A stretch of DNA of 64,000 bases from CAVXDY01 sp963760715 (GTDB lineage: Bacteria > Actinomycetota > Thermoleophilia > Miltoncostaeales > Miltoncostaeaceae). Below the pieces are notes generated by a model. It did no database searches, had not been told where the DNA came from, and worked only from the letters and a program-made list of their open reading frames with translations. This document shows, piece after piece, positions 34,019-43,055 of this stretch (position 1 is its first letter; every line of letters begins with the position of its first letter). A program made the position numbers and the translations under genes. The stretch is from contig CAVXDY010000003.1 of NCBI GenBank assembly GCA_963760715.1, positions 992,001 through 1,056,000 on the forward strand. The letters run 5' to 3'.

Positions 34019-35509
34019 GTGTCCATGGGGACGACTCCCAGGACGAGGAAGCGCTTCGTGCGCTACTTCATCCCCCTCGCCGCGACCGCGGCCATCTCGG
34101 CGGCGGTCCTCGTGCCGACCTTCAGTGGCGCTTCGAGCCACCGTGAGGCCCCGGCGCTTCTCGCGGATCCCACCGCGGACAACACCGACCTGTACGCCTT
34201 CCGGAGCCCTGATGCTCCGGACACGGTCACGATCATCGGCAACTGGATCCCGTTCCAGGAGCCTCACGGCGGCCCGAACTTCTATCTCTTCTCGGACACC
34301 GCCCGCTACAACCTCAACGTCAACCAGACCGGCGACGGCAAGTGGGACGTGCGCTACCGGTACCAGTTCACGACGCGCGCTCCCAAGTCGGCCGCGGCCG
34401 GCTACCTGTACACCAGCCCCACGGGCGAAGTGCTCGTGAAGCAGTTCTACAGCGTCTTCCGCGACACGCGGAACGCCGCCGGAACGGTCACCACCAAGCG
34501 CATCGCGCGCAACCGCGTGACCTCTCCGAACAACTCGGGCCCGAAGAGCATCCCGAACTACGCGAACTTCCGCCAGCAGGCGATCCACACGCTGCCGGGC
34601 GGCCTGAAGACGTTCGCCGGCCAGGCCGACGACCCGTTCTTCGGCGACATCGGGATGATCTTCGACCTCGTCAACCTCGACAAGCCGGGCCGCGCCAACA
34701 TCGGCACGGGCAACATCGGCAGCGGCGTCAACTCGATCGCCCGCTACAACGTGAGCACGATCGCGCTCCAGGTGCCGATCTCGGACCTGAAGCCCAAGAA
34801 CGGCGACGTGATCGGCGTCTACGCCTCGACCGACCGCCCGGTGAAGTCCTACACCGCCGTGCGGCGCGCCAACGGCAACGTCGGCGTCAAGACCACGACC
34901 AGCTGGAAGCAGGTGTCGCGCCTCGGCAACCCGCTCATCAACGAGGTCGTGATCCCGCGCTTCCTGAAGGACAAGTGGAACGCGTCGGACCCCTCGGGGG
35001 ACAAGCAGTTCCGCACGTACTACCGGACGCCGTTCGTGGCGGCCGCGCTCAACGCGCTCTTCCCGACCCTCGGGCTCAACATCCCCGAGAAGGACCGGGC
35101 GGACGTGGCGACCGGCCTGCTCAACGGCCTCGACCTCTCGTCGCTCGGACTGGCGAACAACTCCACCGGCAAGACGAGCGCCGACCTGCTGCGGCTGAAC
35201 CTGACCACACCGGTCACGGCCAGCCCCAAGCCGCTCGGCGAGATCCAGGGCGACGCCGCGGGCTTCCCGAACGGCCGCCGGCTCGGTGACGACGTGATCG
35301 ACATCGAGCTGCGCGTGATCGGCGGGGACCTGTTCGGCCTGGTGGGCGGCAAGGCGAACAGCCTTCCGCTCGGCGACGGCGTCAACCAGAACGACGTCCC
35401 GTTCGACACCGCGTTCCCGTACGTCGCCCCGGCGAACGACGGGTTCAGCACCACGCCTCCGCACTACCGCCTCGAGCCCCCGGCTCCGGCGGTGGGCCCC
35501 CTTCCGTAG
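34019..35509 (+). CDS. Secreted DUF4331 family protein
   Basis: 496 residues. Signal peptide (YFIPLAATAAISAAVLVPTFSGA) immediately followed by the DUF4331 hallmark SSHREAPALLADPTADNTDLYAFRSPD in pieces. Further family motifs are WIPFQEPHGGPNFYLF, LYTSPTGEV, DDPFFGDIGMIFDL and the C-terminal GRRLGDDVIDIELRV with NDVPFDTAFPYVA. DUF4331 proteins are exported and of unknown function; the conserved His, Asp and Glu near the N terminus could bind metal. GTG 34019 has AAGGA 5 bases upstream; ATG 34025 is the alternative. Stands at the head of a TPR and Ni/Co-transport cluster. Confidence 0.88.
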   Translation: MSMGTTPRTRKRFVRYFIPLAATAAISAAVLVPTFSGASSHREAPALLADPTADNTDLYAFRSPDAPDTVTIIGNWIPFQEPHGGPNFYLFSDTARYNLNVNQTGDGKWDVRYRYQFTTRAPKSAAAGYLYTSPTGEVLVKQFYSVFRDTRNAAGTVTTKRIARNRVTSPNNSGPKSIPNYANFRQQAIHTLPGGLKTFAGQADDPFFGDIGMIFDLVNLDKPGRANIGTGNIGSGVNSIARYNVSTIALQVPISDLKPKNGDVIGVYASTDRPVKSYTAVRRANGNVGVKTTTSWKQVSRLGNPLINEVVIPRFLKDKWNASDPSGDKQFRTYYRTPFVAAALNALFPTLGLNIPEKDRADVATGLLNGLDLSSLGLANNSTGKTSADLLRLNLTTPVTASPKPLGEIQGDAAGFPNGRRLGDDVIDIELRVIGGDLFGLVGGKANSLPLGDGVNQNDVPFDTAFPYVAPANDGFSTTPPHYRLEPPAPAVGPLP

Positions 35510-35602
35510 GGGCGAGCGGAACGCGTTCAGCGTCATCGGGGGTCCGGCTCCGCCGGGCCCCCGCCACCAATCTTCCGAAGTGACCCATACGAGGCCCGCC
35601 TG

Positions 35603-36916
35603 ATGCCCCACGTCTCCCGTCTTCCCGCTCCGGTGCTGGCGGCGCTCGCCGCCCTCGTCGTGCTCGTCGTGAGCGCGGCGGTGCTGATGCACACGCGGGG
35701 CTCCTCGCCGGCGGCGGACACCACCGTGCCGACGACGGCCATCCCCCGCACCACCGAGGCCTCGATCGCGCAGGCGCAGGCGATCCTCGCCGACGACCCG
35801 GACCGGCTGAGCGCCCTCACGGAGCTCGCCGGAGCCTCCCTCGACCGGGCGCGCCAGACGGGCGACCCGACGTGGAACACGACGGCCACCGAGGCCGCCC
35901 AGCGGGCCCTGGCGGTCAACCCCCGCAGCTTCGACGCCCTCGACGTGATGGGCACCCTCGCGCTCACCCGGCACGAGTTCCGCGAGGCGCTGGTGTGGGC
36001 CCGCCGGAGCCTCGCCGTGGCGCCGACCCGCGTGGCGCCGCTGGGCGTCCGCGCCGACGCCCTGATCGAGCTCGGCCGCTACCGCGAGGGCTTCGCCACC
36101 ATCGACCGGCGGCTCGACCTTCGCCCCGACCTCCCCTCCTACAGCCGCGCCTCGTACGCCCGCGAGCTCCAGGGCGACCGGGTCAGCGCCATCGCCCTGA
36201 TGGGGCTGGCCGTGGACGCCGGAGGGCCCGGCACCGAGTCGCGCGCCTGGACGCGCGTGCAGCTGGGCCTGCTGCGCTTCGGCGGCGGCGACCTCGACGG
36301 GGCCGAGCGCGAGATGCGGCGGGCGCTCTCCGAGCGGCCCGGCGACGCGCGCGCCACCGCCGGGCTCGCCCGCGTGCTGGCGGCACGCGGGGAGCTGGAT
36401 CGCGCCGCCGCGCTCTACTCCCGGGCGATCGACCGGGTGCCCCTCCCCGAGTACCCGGCCGCCCTCGCCGAGATCCATCTGGCCCAGGGCAGGACGGCGG
36501 CCGCGCGCGAGGACCTCGCCCTCGTGGGCGCCATGCAGAAGCTGCTCGCCGCCAACGGCTCGAACGTCGACCTCGACATCTCGGCCATCGACGCCGACTT
36601 CCACACGCCCGGAGCCGCCGACATCGCCCGCGCCCGGCGCGGACGGGCCGCGCGCCCGGGCGTGGTCGGCGATCAGATCCTCGGCTGGGTGCTCACCCGG
36701 GCGGGGAGGTGCGCCGAGGGCGATCGGTTCGCCACGCGCAGCCTGCGCCTGGGCACCCGCGACGCCCTGATGCTCTTCCAGGCCGGGATGGCCGCGTCCT
36801 GCGCCGGTCACGCGGACGCGGCCCGGCAGCGGTTGTCGGCGGCCCTCGCCCTGAACCCGGCCTTCTCCGTGCGCTGGGCCCCGGTCGCCCGGCGCGAGCT
36901 GGCGGGGCTCTCGTGA
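35603..36916 (+). CDS. Secreted or membrane-anchored TPR-repeat protein
   Basis: 437 residues. One N-terminal membrane/signal segment (VLAALAALVVLVVSAAVLM), then about eight tetratricopeptide-like helix pairs (ALAVNPRSFDALDVMGTLALTRHEFREALVWARRSLAV region; ALSERPGDARATAGLARVLAARGELDRAAALYSRAI region). TPR arrays hold protein partners together outside the membrane here. Its stop overlaps the NicO gene's GTG by 4 bases, so the two are coupled. Together with the DUF4331 gene it forms a co-oriented trio. Confidence 0.82.
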   Translation: MPHVSRLPAPVLAALAALVVLVVSAAVLMHTRGSSPAADTTVPTTAIPRTTEASIAQAQAILADDPDRLSALTELAGASLDRARQTGDPTWNTTATEAAQRALAVNPRSFDALDVMGTLALTRHEFREALVWARRSLAVAPTRVAPLGVRADALIELGRYREGFATIDRRLDLRPDLPSYSRASYARELQGDRVSAIALMGLAVDAGGPGTESRAWTRVQLGLLRFGGGDLDGAEREMRRALSERPGDARATAGLARVLAARGELDRAAALYSRAIDRVPLPEYPAALAEIHLAQGRTAAAREDLALVGAMQKLLAANGSNVDLDISAIDADFHTPGAADIARARRGRAARPGVVGDQILGWVLTRAGRCAEGDRFATRSLRLGTRDALMLFQAGMAASCAGHADAARQRLSAALALNPAFSVRWAPVARRELAGLS

Positions 36917-38497
36917 GCCGGCGGGGCGTCCTCGTCGCGGTGGTGGTCCTGGCCGCGCTGCTGGTGGGCGCGGTGGCCCAGGCGAGCGCCCACCCGCTCG
37001 GCAACTTCACGGTCAACAGCTACCTGCGCGTGGAGGCGAGCGGCGGCCGGCTCTACCTGCGCCAGGTGGTGGACATGGCCGAGATCCCGACCTTCCGCGA
37101 GCGATCGACGGTGCAGTCGGACGGAGGCCTGCAGCCCTACGCCGCCGCGCGGGCCGCCGAGCGGGTGCGCGAGATCGACCTCACGGTCGACGGCCGCCGG
37201 GCCACGGTCGTGCCGATCTCGCAGACCGCGAGCTTCCGCCCCGGCGCCGGCGGCCTCCAGGTGCTGCGCTATTCCGCCTGGTACCGCGCCACCGGCATCG
37301 CCGCCGCGGCGGGCTCGGCCCACCGCCTGTCCGTGGACGTGAGCACCTATGCCGGGCGCATCGGCTGGCACGAGCTGCTGGTGCGCACCTCGAGCGGGGC
37401 GAGGCTGACCGACTCCACCGTGGGCACGAAGGACGTGGCGGACGAGCTGCGCTCCTATCCCGGTGGGCTGCTGAAGAGCCCCCTCCACGTGACATCGGCG
37501 ACGGCCACCTGGACCCCGGGCAGCGGAGCCGGCGCCGTGGCGCCGCTGACCGCCGACCCGGAGAGCACGGTGAAGGCCTCCCCGCCCAGCGGGCTGTCGG
37601 GGCTGCTCGACGACGACCTCTCGGTGGGCGTCGTCATCCTCGCCCTGCTGCTGGCGATGGGCTGGGGGGCGCTCCACTCGCTCTCGCCGGGCCACGGCAA
37701 GACCATGGTCGCCGCCTACCTGGTGGGCACGCGCGGCACCGCGCGCCACGCGCTGCTGCTCGGCCTGTTCGTGACGGTGACCCACACGATCGGCGTGCTG
37801 GCGCTGGGGCTCGTGACGCTCTTCGCCTCCCGCTACATCCTCCCCGAGACGCTCTACCCGTGGATCAACCTGATCGCCGCGCTCGCCGTGGTGGGCATCG
37901 GCGCCTCGGTGGCGTGGCGCCGTCTGCGCGCCATGCGCCGGCGCCACGCTCATGACCACGCCCACGCCCACGAGCACGAGCACGTCCACGCGCACGACCG
38001 GGCCGAGGCCGCGCCGGCGCTCGTCCTGGCCGGCGTCCACTCTCACGGAGCCGAGGCCCACGACCACGGCCACGGCCATCACCACCACCACGACGCTCAC
38101 TCGCACGGGCAGGCGACACCACGACCACGACCACGACCACCACCACCATGGCCCCGGCGGCCACAGCCACGCGCCGCCGGAGGACCTCTCGATGCGCAGC
38201 CTGCTCGTGGTGGGGGCCTCGGCGGGCCTGCTCCCCTGCCCCTCCGCCCTCGTGCTGCTGCTGGGCGCGATCGCCCTCGACCGGGTCGGGTACGGGCTGG
38301 TGCTGGTGCTGGCGTTCTCCCTGGGCCTCGCGGGCCTGCTCAGCATCATCGGCCTGCTGGTGCTCTACGCGCGGCGCTGGGTGGAGCGCCTGCCCCTGGA
38401 CGGGCGATTCGCCGGGGCGGTGCCCACCCTGTCGGCGCTCGTCATCGTGGGGCTGGGCGTCATGTTGACCGTGCAGGCCCTGCCGAAGATCCTCTAG
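36913..38497 (+). pseudogene. NicO/RcnA-type nickel/cobalt transporter, single-base frameshift in the His-rich loop
   Basis: A signal peptide, then an extracytoplasmic domain of about 180 residues opening HPLGNFTVNSYLRV, then the membrane domain with ALHSLSPGHGKTMVAAYLVG (the HxxxPGHGKT-type metal-site motif of NicO). A very His/Asp-rich loop (HAHDHAHAHEHEHVHAHD and more, to 38105) follows. The frame breaks at about 38108-38114 and resumes as HHDHDHDHHHH, then GASAGLLPCPSALVLLLGA and three more helices ending QALPKIL. Removing one G of CAGGCG rejoins it (about 527 residues). The family exports Ni2+/Co2+. The tandem CAC/GAC loop is also a spot prone to real slippage. Confidence 0.8.
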
Positions 38498-38515
38498 GGC
38501 GACCCGGAGGTGACC

Positions 38516-39040
38516 ATGGCGCAGCACACCCACGAGACTTTCCATCCGCCCTCAGATGCGACAGAGTTGCAACTACGAGTCGCGCGCGAGGCGGGGGATG
38601 CCGCCGCCGCCCTGCTGCGACGAGCGGGTTGCCGCCCGACCGCCCAGCGCCTGCTGGTCCTTCAGGCGCTCGGCGGGGGCGAGCACGTGACGGCGGACGA
38701 CGTGCTGGCGCACGCCAGGACGCGCTACCCGTCAATCAACCCCTCCACCGTGTACCGGACGCTGGACGCGCTGGTGGACGCCGGCATCGCCCGGCGCACG
38801 GACCTCGGGTCGGAGCGGCTGTACTTCGAGGTTGCCCGGGAGCACCGCCACCACCACGCGGTGTGCCAGGTGTGCGGCGCCGTCGCGCACCTGCACGACG
38901 CCAGCCTGGGCCCGCTCAAGGAGGCGCTGCGGTCCGAGACCGGCTTCGAGCTGACCCCCGACCGAGAGATCGCCATCCCGGGCATCTGCCCCGACTGCCG
39001 CCGGTCGGCCGCCGCGAACGAGGAACCGCCGGCGAGCTGA
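38516..39040 (+). CDS. Fur-family metalloregulator
   Basis: 174 residues. His-rich start (AQHTHETFHPP), winged helix (RPTAQRLLVLQALGGGEHVTADDVL, NPSTVYRTLDALVDAGIARR), HRHHHAVCQVCGAVAHLHD metal-sensing site and the structural CxxC pairs CQVCG and CPDC. Fur-family members sense Fe, Zn, Mn or Ni. The position between a NicO exporter and CbiMQO importer suggests a nickel- or cobalt-related (Nur-like) role; this is inference from context. GGAGG lies 5 bases before ATG 38516. Confidence 0.87.
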   Translation: MAQHTHETFHPPSDATELQLRVAREAGDAAAALLRRAGCRPTAQRLLVLQALGGGEHVTADDVLAHARTRYPSINPSTVYRTLDALVDAGIARRTDLGSERLYFEVAREHRHHHAVCQVCGAVAHLHDASLGPLKEALRSETGFELTPDREIAIPGICPDCRRSAAANEEPPAS

Positions 39041-39089
39041 TCACCCTCCGGTGATCCGGGATCCGCGCTCTTGCGTATCCACTTTCATC

Positions 39090-39121
39090 TGCGAGACAGT
39101 TGCACCAGCAACCCTCTCGCA
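39090..39121. promoter_or_regulatory. 32-bp interrupted palindrome upstream of cbiM
   Basis: TGCGAGA-CA-GTTGC-ACCA-GCAAC-CC-TCTCGCA: twelve of fourteen arm positions pair around ACCA. Located about 100 bases before the cbiM start and just downstream of the Fur-family gene. It could be that regulator's operator, or an RNA hairpin in the cbiM leader. No T-tract follows. Confidence 0.5.
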
Positions 39122-39219
39122 GAGCCCGGAACCGGATGTGAGGGAGGCGGCCGTGCCCACGAAGCGCCCCGACTGTGCCCCGGCCACCGCGCCGTCGACG
39201 CGCCGGTTAGGAGCCCTCG

Positions 39220-40290
39220 ATGCACATCCCTGACGGATACCTGAGCCCGAGCACGTGCGGGGTCCTCGGCGCCGTGATGATCCCGATCTGGGTGACGGCG
39301 GCCAAGAAGGTCCAGAAGGTCGTCAAGAACCGATACGTGCCGCTCGTCGCCGTCGGCGCCGCCTTCAGCTTCCTGATCATGATGTTCAACGTGCCGGTCC
39401 CCGACGGCACCACCGCCCACGCCGTGGGCGCATCGATCATCGCGATCCTCCTGGGCCGGTGGGCCGCGGTCATCGGGGTCAGCATGGCCCTTCTCATCCA
39501 GGCCCTCTTCTTCGGCGACGGCGGCCTGCTGGCCTTCGGCGCCAACGCCTTCAACATGGCGTTCGTGCTGCCCTTCGTGGCCTACGGCGTCTACCTGCTG
39601 CTGGCCCGGAACTCGCCGCTCACCTCCACGCGACGTGCGATCTCCGCGGGCATCGCCGGGTACATCGGGATCAACGTCGCCGCCCTCTGCGCGGCGATCG
39701 AGTTCGGAATCCAGCCGGACCTGTTCTCGTCGGCCGACGGCACGCCCCTGTACGCGCCGTTCCACCTGTCCCAGACCATCCCGGCCATGATGTTCGCCCA
39801 CCTGACGATCGCCGGGTTCGCCGAGTTCGCCGTCACCTTCGGGATCTTCGCCTACCTCCAGCGGGCCAACCTCCCGATCCTCCGCATCAACCACGCCAAC
39901 GTGCCGGAGACCGAGCTGGACGTGCCCCCTCCGGCCAAGCTGGGCTGGCGCTGGGCGCTGATCGGCCTGGGGGTGATGATCGTCCTCACCCCGCTCGGCC
40001 TGCTCGCGCCCGGTGGCGCGTTCGGCGAGGACTCCCCGGAGGACCTCAACCTCGCCAAGTACCACCTCAACGGCGTCCCGACCGGGTTGGACAGGTACGC
40101 CGGCTTCTGGAGCAACACCGTCCTGGGGGGCTACGGCTTCAGCTCGGGGCGGCACGAGGTGCTCGGGTACCTGGTCTCCGCGGTCGTCGGCACGCTCATC
40201 ATCGCCGGAGCGATCGTTGGGATGTTCTTCCTCGCCCGTCTCGCCCGCGGACGGACCGGCCACGGGCGCGTCGAGGCCGGATCGACATGA
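39220..40290 (+). CDS. cbiM: ECF-type cobalt/nickel transporter substrate-binding component CbiM (with CbiN-like extension)
   Basis: 356 residues. Starts MHIPDGYLSP, where the N-terminal Met-His pair and His/Asp form the metal site of CbiM/NikM, followed by seven or so helices (GTTAHAVGASIIAILLGRWAAVIG region; FFGDGGLLAFGANAFNMAF). The C-terminal third (PETELDVPPPAKLGWRWALIGLGVMIVLTPLGLLAPGGAFGED region, then a last helix) corresponds to a fused CbiN/PDGLE-like module. It captures Co2+ or Ni2+ for import. The stop overlaps the cbiQ ATG by 4 bases. Confidence 0.9.
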   Translation: MHIPDGYLSPSTCGVLGAVMIPIWVTAAKKVQKVVKNRYVPLVAVGAAFSFLIMMFNVPVPDGTTAHAVGASIIAILLGRWAAVIGVSMALLIQALFFGDGGLLAFGANAFNMAFVLPFVAYGVYLLLARNSPLTSTRRAISAGIAGYIGINVAALCAAIEFGIQPDLFSSADGTPLYAPFHLSQTIPAMMFAHLTIAGFAEFAVTFGIFAYLQRANLPILRINHANVPETELDVPPPAKLGWRWALIGLGVMIVLTPLGLLAPGGAFGEDSPEDLNLAKYHLNGVPTGLDRYAGFWSNTVLGGYGFSSGRHEVLGYLVSAVVGTLIIAGAIVGMFFLARLARGRTGHGRVEAGST

Positions 40291-41213
40291 GCGAGGGCAG
40301 GTCCACCCCGCGCTGGCTGCTGGAAGGTGAGGTGGGCCTGTGCCCCTGCGGCTGCATCGGACGCCGCCGCAGGGGGGGTTTCGTGCAGAAGACGATCGCG
40401 GGCGGAGCCAACGTCATCCGGCAGGCGATCTACGCCGACGAGCTGGCCGAGCGGCGCGGGCTGCTCCAGCGCATCGACCCGCGGGTGAAGATCGTGACGC
40501 TCGTCGGGCTGCTGATCGTCGCCGCGCTGGCCCGCAACATCGAGGTGCTGCTGGCGATGTACGCGCTCACGATCCCGCTCGCCGTGGCCTCGAAGCTGCC
40601 CGTCGGCTTCTTCGTGCGCCGCGTGTGGCTGTTCATCCCGATCTTCACGGGCATCATCGTGATCCCGGCGATGTTCAGCTTCATCACCCCGGGGAACATC
40701 GTGGTGCCCCTGGGGGACTGGTTCGGGAACCCGGTGGGGCTCACCGAGCAGGGCCTCCGCTCCGCGGCGCTCCTCGTGACCCGGGTGGCGACCTCCATCT
40801 CCCTGGTGGTGCTGCTGACCCTGACCACGCCCTGGGCCAAGCTGCTGTCCGCGCTGCGCGCCCTGTTCGTCCCCCGGATCTTCATCCTCATCCTGGGCAT
40901 GGCGTACCGCTACATCTTCCTGCTGCTCAACTCGGTGACCGACATGTACACGGCCCGCACGGCGCGCGCGGTCAGCGGTGACCGCGACGGGCGGGCGGGG
41001 CGCCGGTTCGTGGCCGCCAGCGCGGGCGCGCTGTTCGGCAAGTCGCACGCGCTGAGCGAGGAGGTGTACCTCGCGATGCTGGCCCGCGGGTTCCGGGGCG
41101 ACGCGCGGACCCTGGAGCAGCCGCGCATCCAGGCCATCGACGCCCTGTGGACGGTCGGGTGCGCCGCGGCCGCCGTCGCGATCCTCATGGTCGAGGGGGC
41201 CCTCGGTGCCTGA
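40287..41213 (+). CDS. cbiQ: ECF transporter transmembrane component CbiQ
   Basis: 308 residues. Membrane protein with five to six helices and the T-component signatures ARG(F)-type motifs near the C terminus (LAMLARGFRGD) that couple to the ATPase. An N-terminal extension of about 45 residues carries an unusual CPCGC cluster (GEVGLCPCGCIGRRRRGG) not expected in CbiQ. It is the second gene of cbiM-cbiQ-cbiO, overlapping both neighbours (4 and 8 bases). Confidence 0.88.
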   Translation: MSEGRSTPRWLLEGEVGLCPCGCIGRRRRGGFVQKTIAGGANVIRQAIYADELAERRGLLQRIDPRVKIVTLVGLLIVAALARNIEVLLAMYALTIPLAVASKLPVGFFVRRVWLFIPIFTGIIVIPAMFSFITPGNIVVPLGDWFGNPVGLTEQGLRSAALLVTRVATSISLVVLLTLTTPWAKLLSALRALFVPRIFILILGMAYRYIFLLLNSVTDMYTARTARAVSGDRDGRAGRRFVAASAGALFGKSHALSEEVYLAMLARGFRGDARTLEQPRIQAIDALWTVGCAAAAVAILMVEGALGA

Positions 41214-42078
41214 CGTCGTCCTCCGTTCCCGCGACGTCCGCTTCTCGTACCTCGACCGGTTCCTCGCCCTGGACGGGATCTCCCTCGAGGTCGCACGTGG
41301 CGAGACCCTCGCGCTGCTGGGGGCCAACGGATCCGGGAAGTCCACCCTGCTCAAGATCCTGGCCGGGCTGATCTTCCCCGACTCCGGGGAGGTCGAGGCG
41401 TTCGGTCAGGCGCTGACCGAGGACCATCTCGAGGACGAGCAGTTCTCGATGGGCTTCCGGTCGCGCCTCGGCTTCGTCTTCCAGAACTCCGACGCCCAGG
41501 TCTTCTCTCCGACGGTCCGCGAGGAGATCGCCTTCGGCCCCCTCCAGATGGGCCTGCCGCGCGACCAGGCCGCGGGCCGCGTGGACGACATCATGGAGCT
41601 CATCGGCATCGCCGGACTGGCCGGCCGGGCTCCGTACCAGCTCTCGGGCGGCGAGAAGAAGCGGGTGGCGATCGCCTCGGTGCTGGTCATGAACCCCGAG
41701 GTGCTCCTCTTCGACGAGCCCACGGCCGGGCTCGACCCGCGCACGCAGGGGTGGCTGCTCGAGCTGATGCTCGAGCTGAGGGCGGCCGGGAAGACGATCG
41801 TGCTGGCCACCCACGACCTGAGCATCCTCGAGGTCGTCGCCGACCGCTGCGCGGTGTTCTCCGAGGCCCACCGGATCGTCGCGGATCGCCCCCCGGCCGA
41901 CGCCCTGGCCGATCGCGAGCTGCTCCTGGGGGCCAACCTGATCCACGAGCACGCGCACTCGCATGCCGGCGCGCGGCACTCCCACGCGCACGACCCCGGG
42001 CATCACGACGTCAACGGGACCGGCCCCGCCGCGGGTCCCGCGGTGCCCGGCGCCGAGGAGGTCACGGCGCGCGCGTAG
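41206..42078 (+). CDS. cbiO: ECF transporter ATPase CbiO with His-rich tail
   Basis: 290 residues. Walker A LLGANGSGKSTLL, Q-loop FVFQNSDAQVFSPTVREEIAFGP, ABC signature YQLSGGEKKRVAIA, Walker B VLLFDEPTAGLDP and H-loop ATHDLS are all intact. The C terminus ends in a His-rich stretch (HEHAHSHAGARHSHAHDPGHH) that could store or sense Ni/Co. GTG start inside the end of cbiQ. Confidence 0.92.
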   Translation: MPDVVLRSRDVRFSYLDRFLALDGISLEVARGETLALLGANGSGKSTLLKILAGLIFPDSGEVEAFGQALTEDHLEDEQFSMGFRSRLGFVFQNSDAQVFSPTVREEIAFGPLQMGLPRDQAAGRVDDIMELIGIAGLAGRAPYQLSGGEKKRVAIASVLVMNPEVLLFDEPTAGLDPRTQGWLLELMLELRAAGKTIVLATHDLSILEVVADRCAVFSEAHRIVADRPPADALADRELLLGANLIHEHAHSHAGARHSHAHDPGHHDVNGTGPAAGPAVPGAEEVTARA

Positions 42079-42137
42079 CCGCCCCACGTCATCCCCTCGC
42101 CAGCGGTACGGTGGCGACGACCAGGGAGGTGGCACCA

Positions 42138-43055
42138 GTGAGCGACGCGTGGCCGGACCTGTCCTATCCCGCATGGCGGGAGACCAAGGACACCCTTCAC
42201 ATGTTCACCCAGGTGGTGGGCAAGGTGAAGCTGGAGCTGTGCCCCTTCCTGAACCAGTGGTGGGAGGTGGCGTTCGGCCTCACGGCCCGGGGCCTCGGCA
42301 CCGGCCCCATCCCCCACGGCGAGGCCAGCTTCGACGTCGAGTTCGACTTCGTCGCGCACCGCGTGGTGGTGCGCCACAGCGATGGCGCCGAGCGCGCCGT
42401 GGAGCTGCGGCCGCGGTCGGTGGCGGACTTCCACGCCGCGCTCATGGGCGTCCTGGGCGAGCTGGGGGTGGACGTCGAGATCAACACCCTGCCCTCCGAG
42501 GTGCCCGACCCGATCCGCTTCGAGGAGGACGAGGTCCACGCCTCCTACGACGGCGAGTACGCGGCGCGCTACTGGCGGATCCTGCTCGGCGTGAGCCGCG
42601 TGATGGAGCGCTACCGCACGCCCTTCCACGGCAAGAGCAGCCCGGTGAACTTCTACTGGGGCGGCTTCGACCTGAGCGAGACGCGGTTCACCGGGCGCTC
42701 GATCCCGCCCCCCGCCGAGGGCGGGCGGATCATGGAGTACGGCGAGGACGAGGAGAACTTCGCCGTGGGCTTCTGGCCGGGCGCCGACCCGTTCCCGCAC
42801 CCGATCCTCTACGCCTACATGATCCCGGCGCCGGAGGGTCAGGAGCGCCTGTCGGTGGAGCCGGCCGCGGCGCGCTTCGAGCCGGGGCTGGGGGAGTTCG
42901 TGCTGCTCTACGAGGACGCCCGCGCCGGCGGCGATCCGGCGGCGGCGATCGCCGCCTTCTTCCAGAGCACCTACGAGGCCTGCGCGGACCTCGCGGGCTG
43001 GGACCGCGCAGCGCTCGAGGGGCACGTGCCGCCTGACCTCGGCCGCCGCGGCTGA
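42138..43055 (+). CDS. DUF5996-like protein
   Basis: 305 residues, soluble. WPDLSYPAWRETKDTLHMFTQVVGKVKLEL and NQWWEVAFGLTARGLGT at the start, VNFYWGGFDLSETRFTGR in the middle and an acidic GEDEENFAVGFWPGAD segment match DUF5996, a family of unknown function. GGGAGG lies 8 bases before GTG 42138. Its 3' end overlaps the apparent 3' end of the convergent TetR gene by 85 bases; that overlap is probably an artefact of a frameshift in the TetR gene. Confidence 0.75.
   Translation: MSDAWPDLSYPAWRETKDTLHMFTQVVGKVKLELCPFLNQWWEVAFGLTARGLGTGPIPHGEASFDVEFDFVAHRVVVRHSDGAERAVELRPRSVADFHAALMGVLGELGVDVEINTLPSEVPDPIRFEEDEVHASYDGEYAARYWRILLGVSRVMERYRTPFHGKSSPVNFYWGGFDLSETRFTGRSIPPPAEGGRIMEYGEDEENFAVGFWPGADPFPHPILYAYMIPAPEGQERLSVEPAAARFEPGLGEFVLLYEDARAGGDPAAAIAAFFQSTYEACADLAGWDRAALEGHVPPDLGRRG

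Noticed and set aside
38050..38160. CAC/GAC tract as a phase-variation switch in the Ni/Co transporter
   Set aside because: The tract is imperfect, and the break lies in CAGGCG just before it. One sequence cannot distinguish variation from error.
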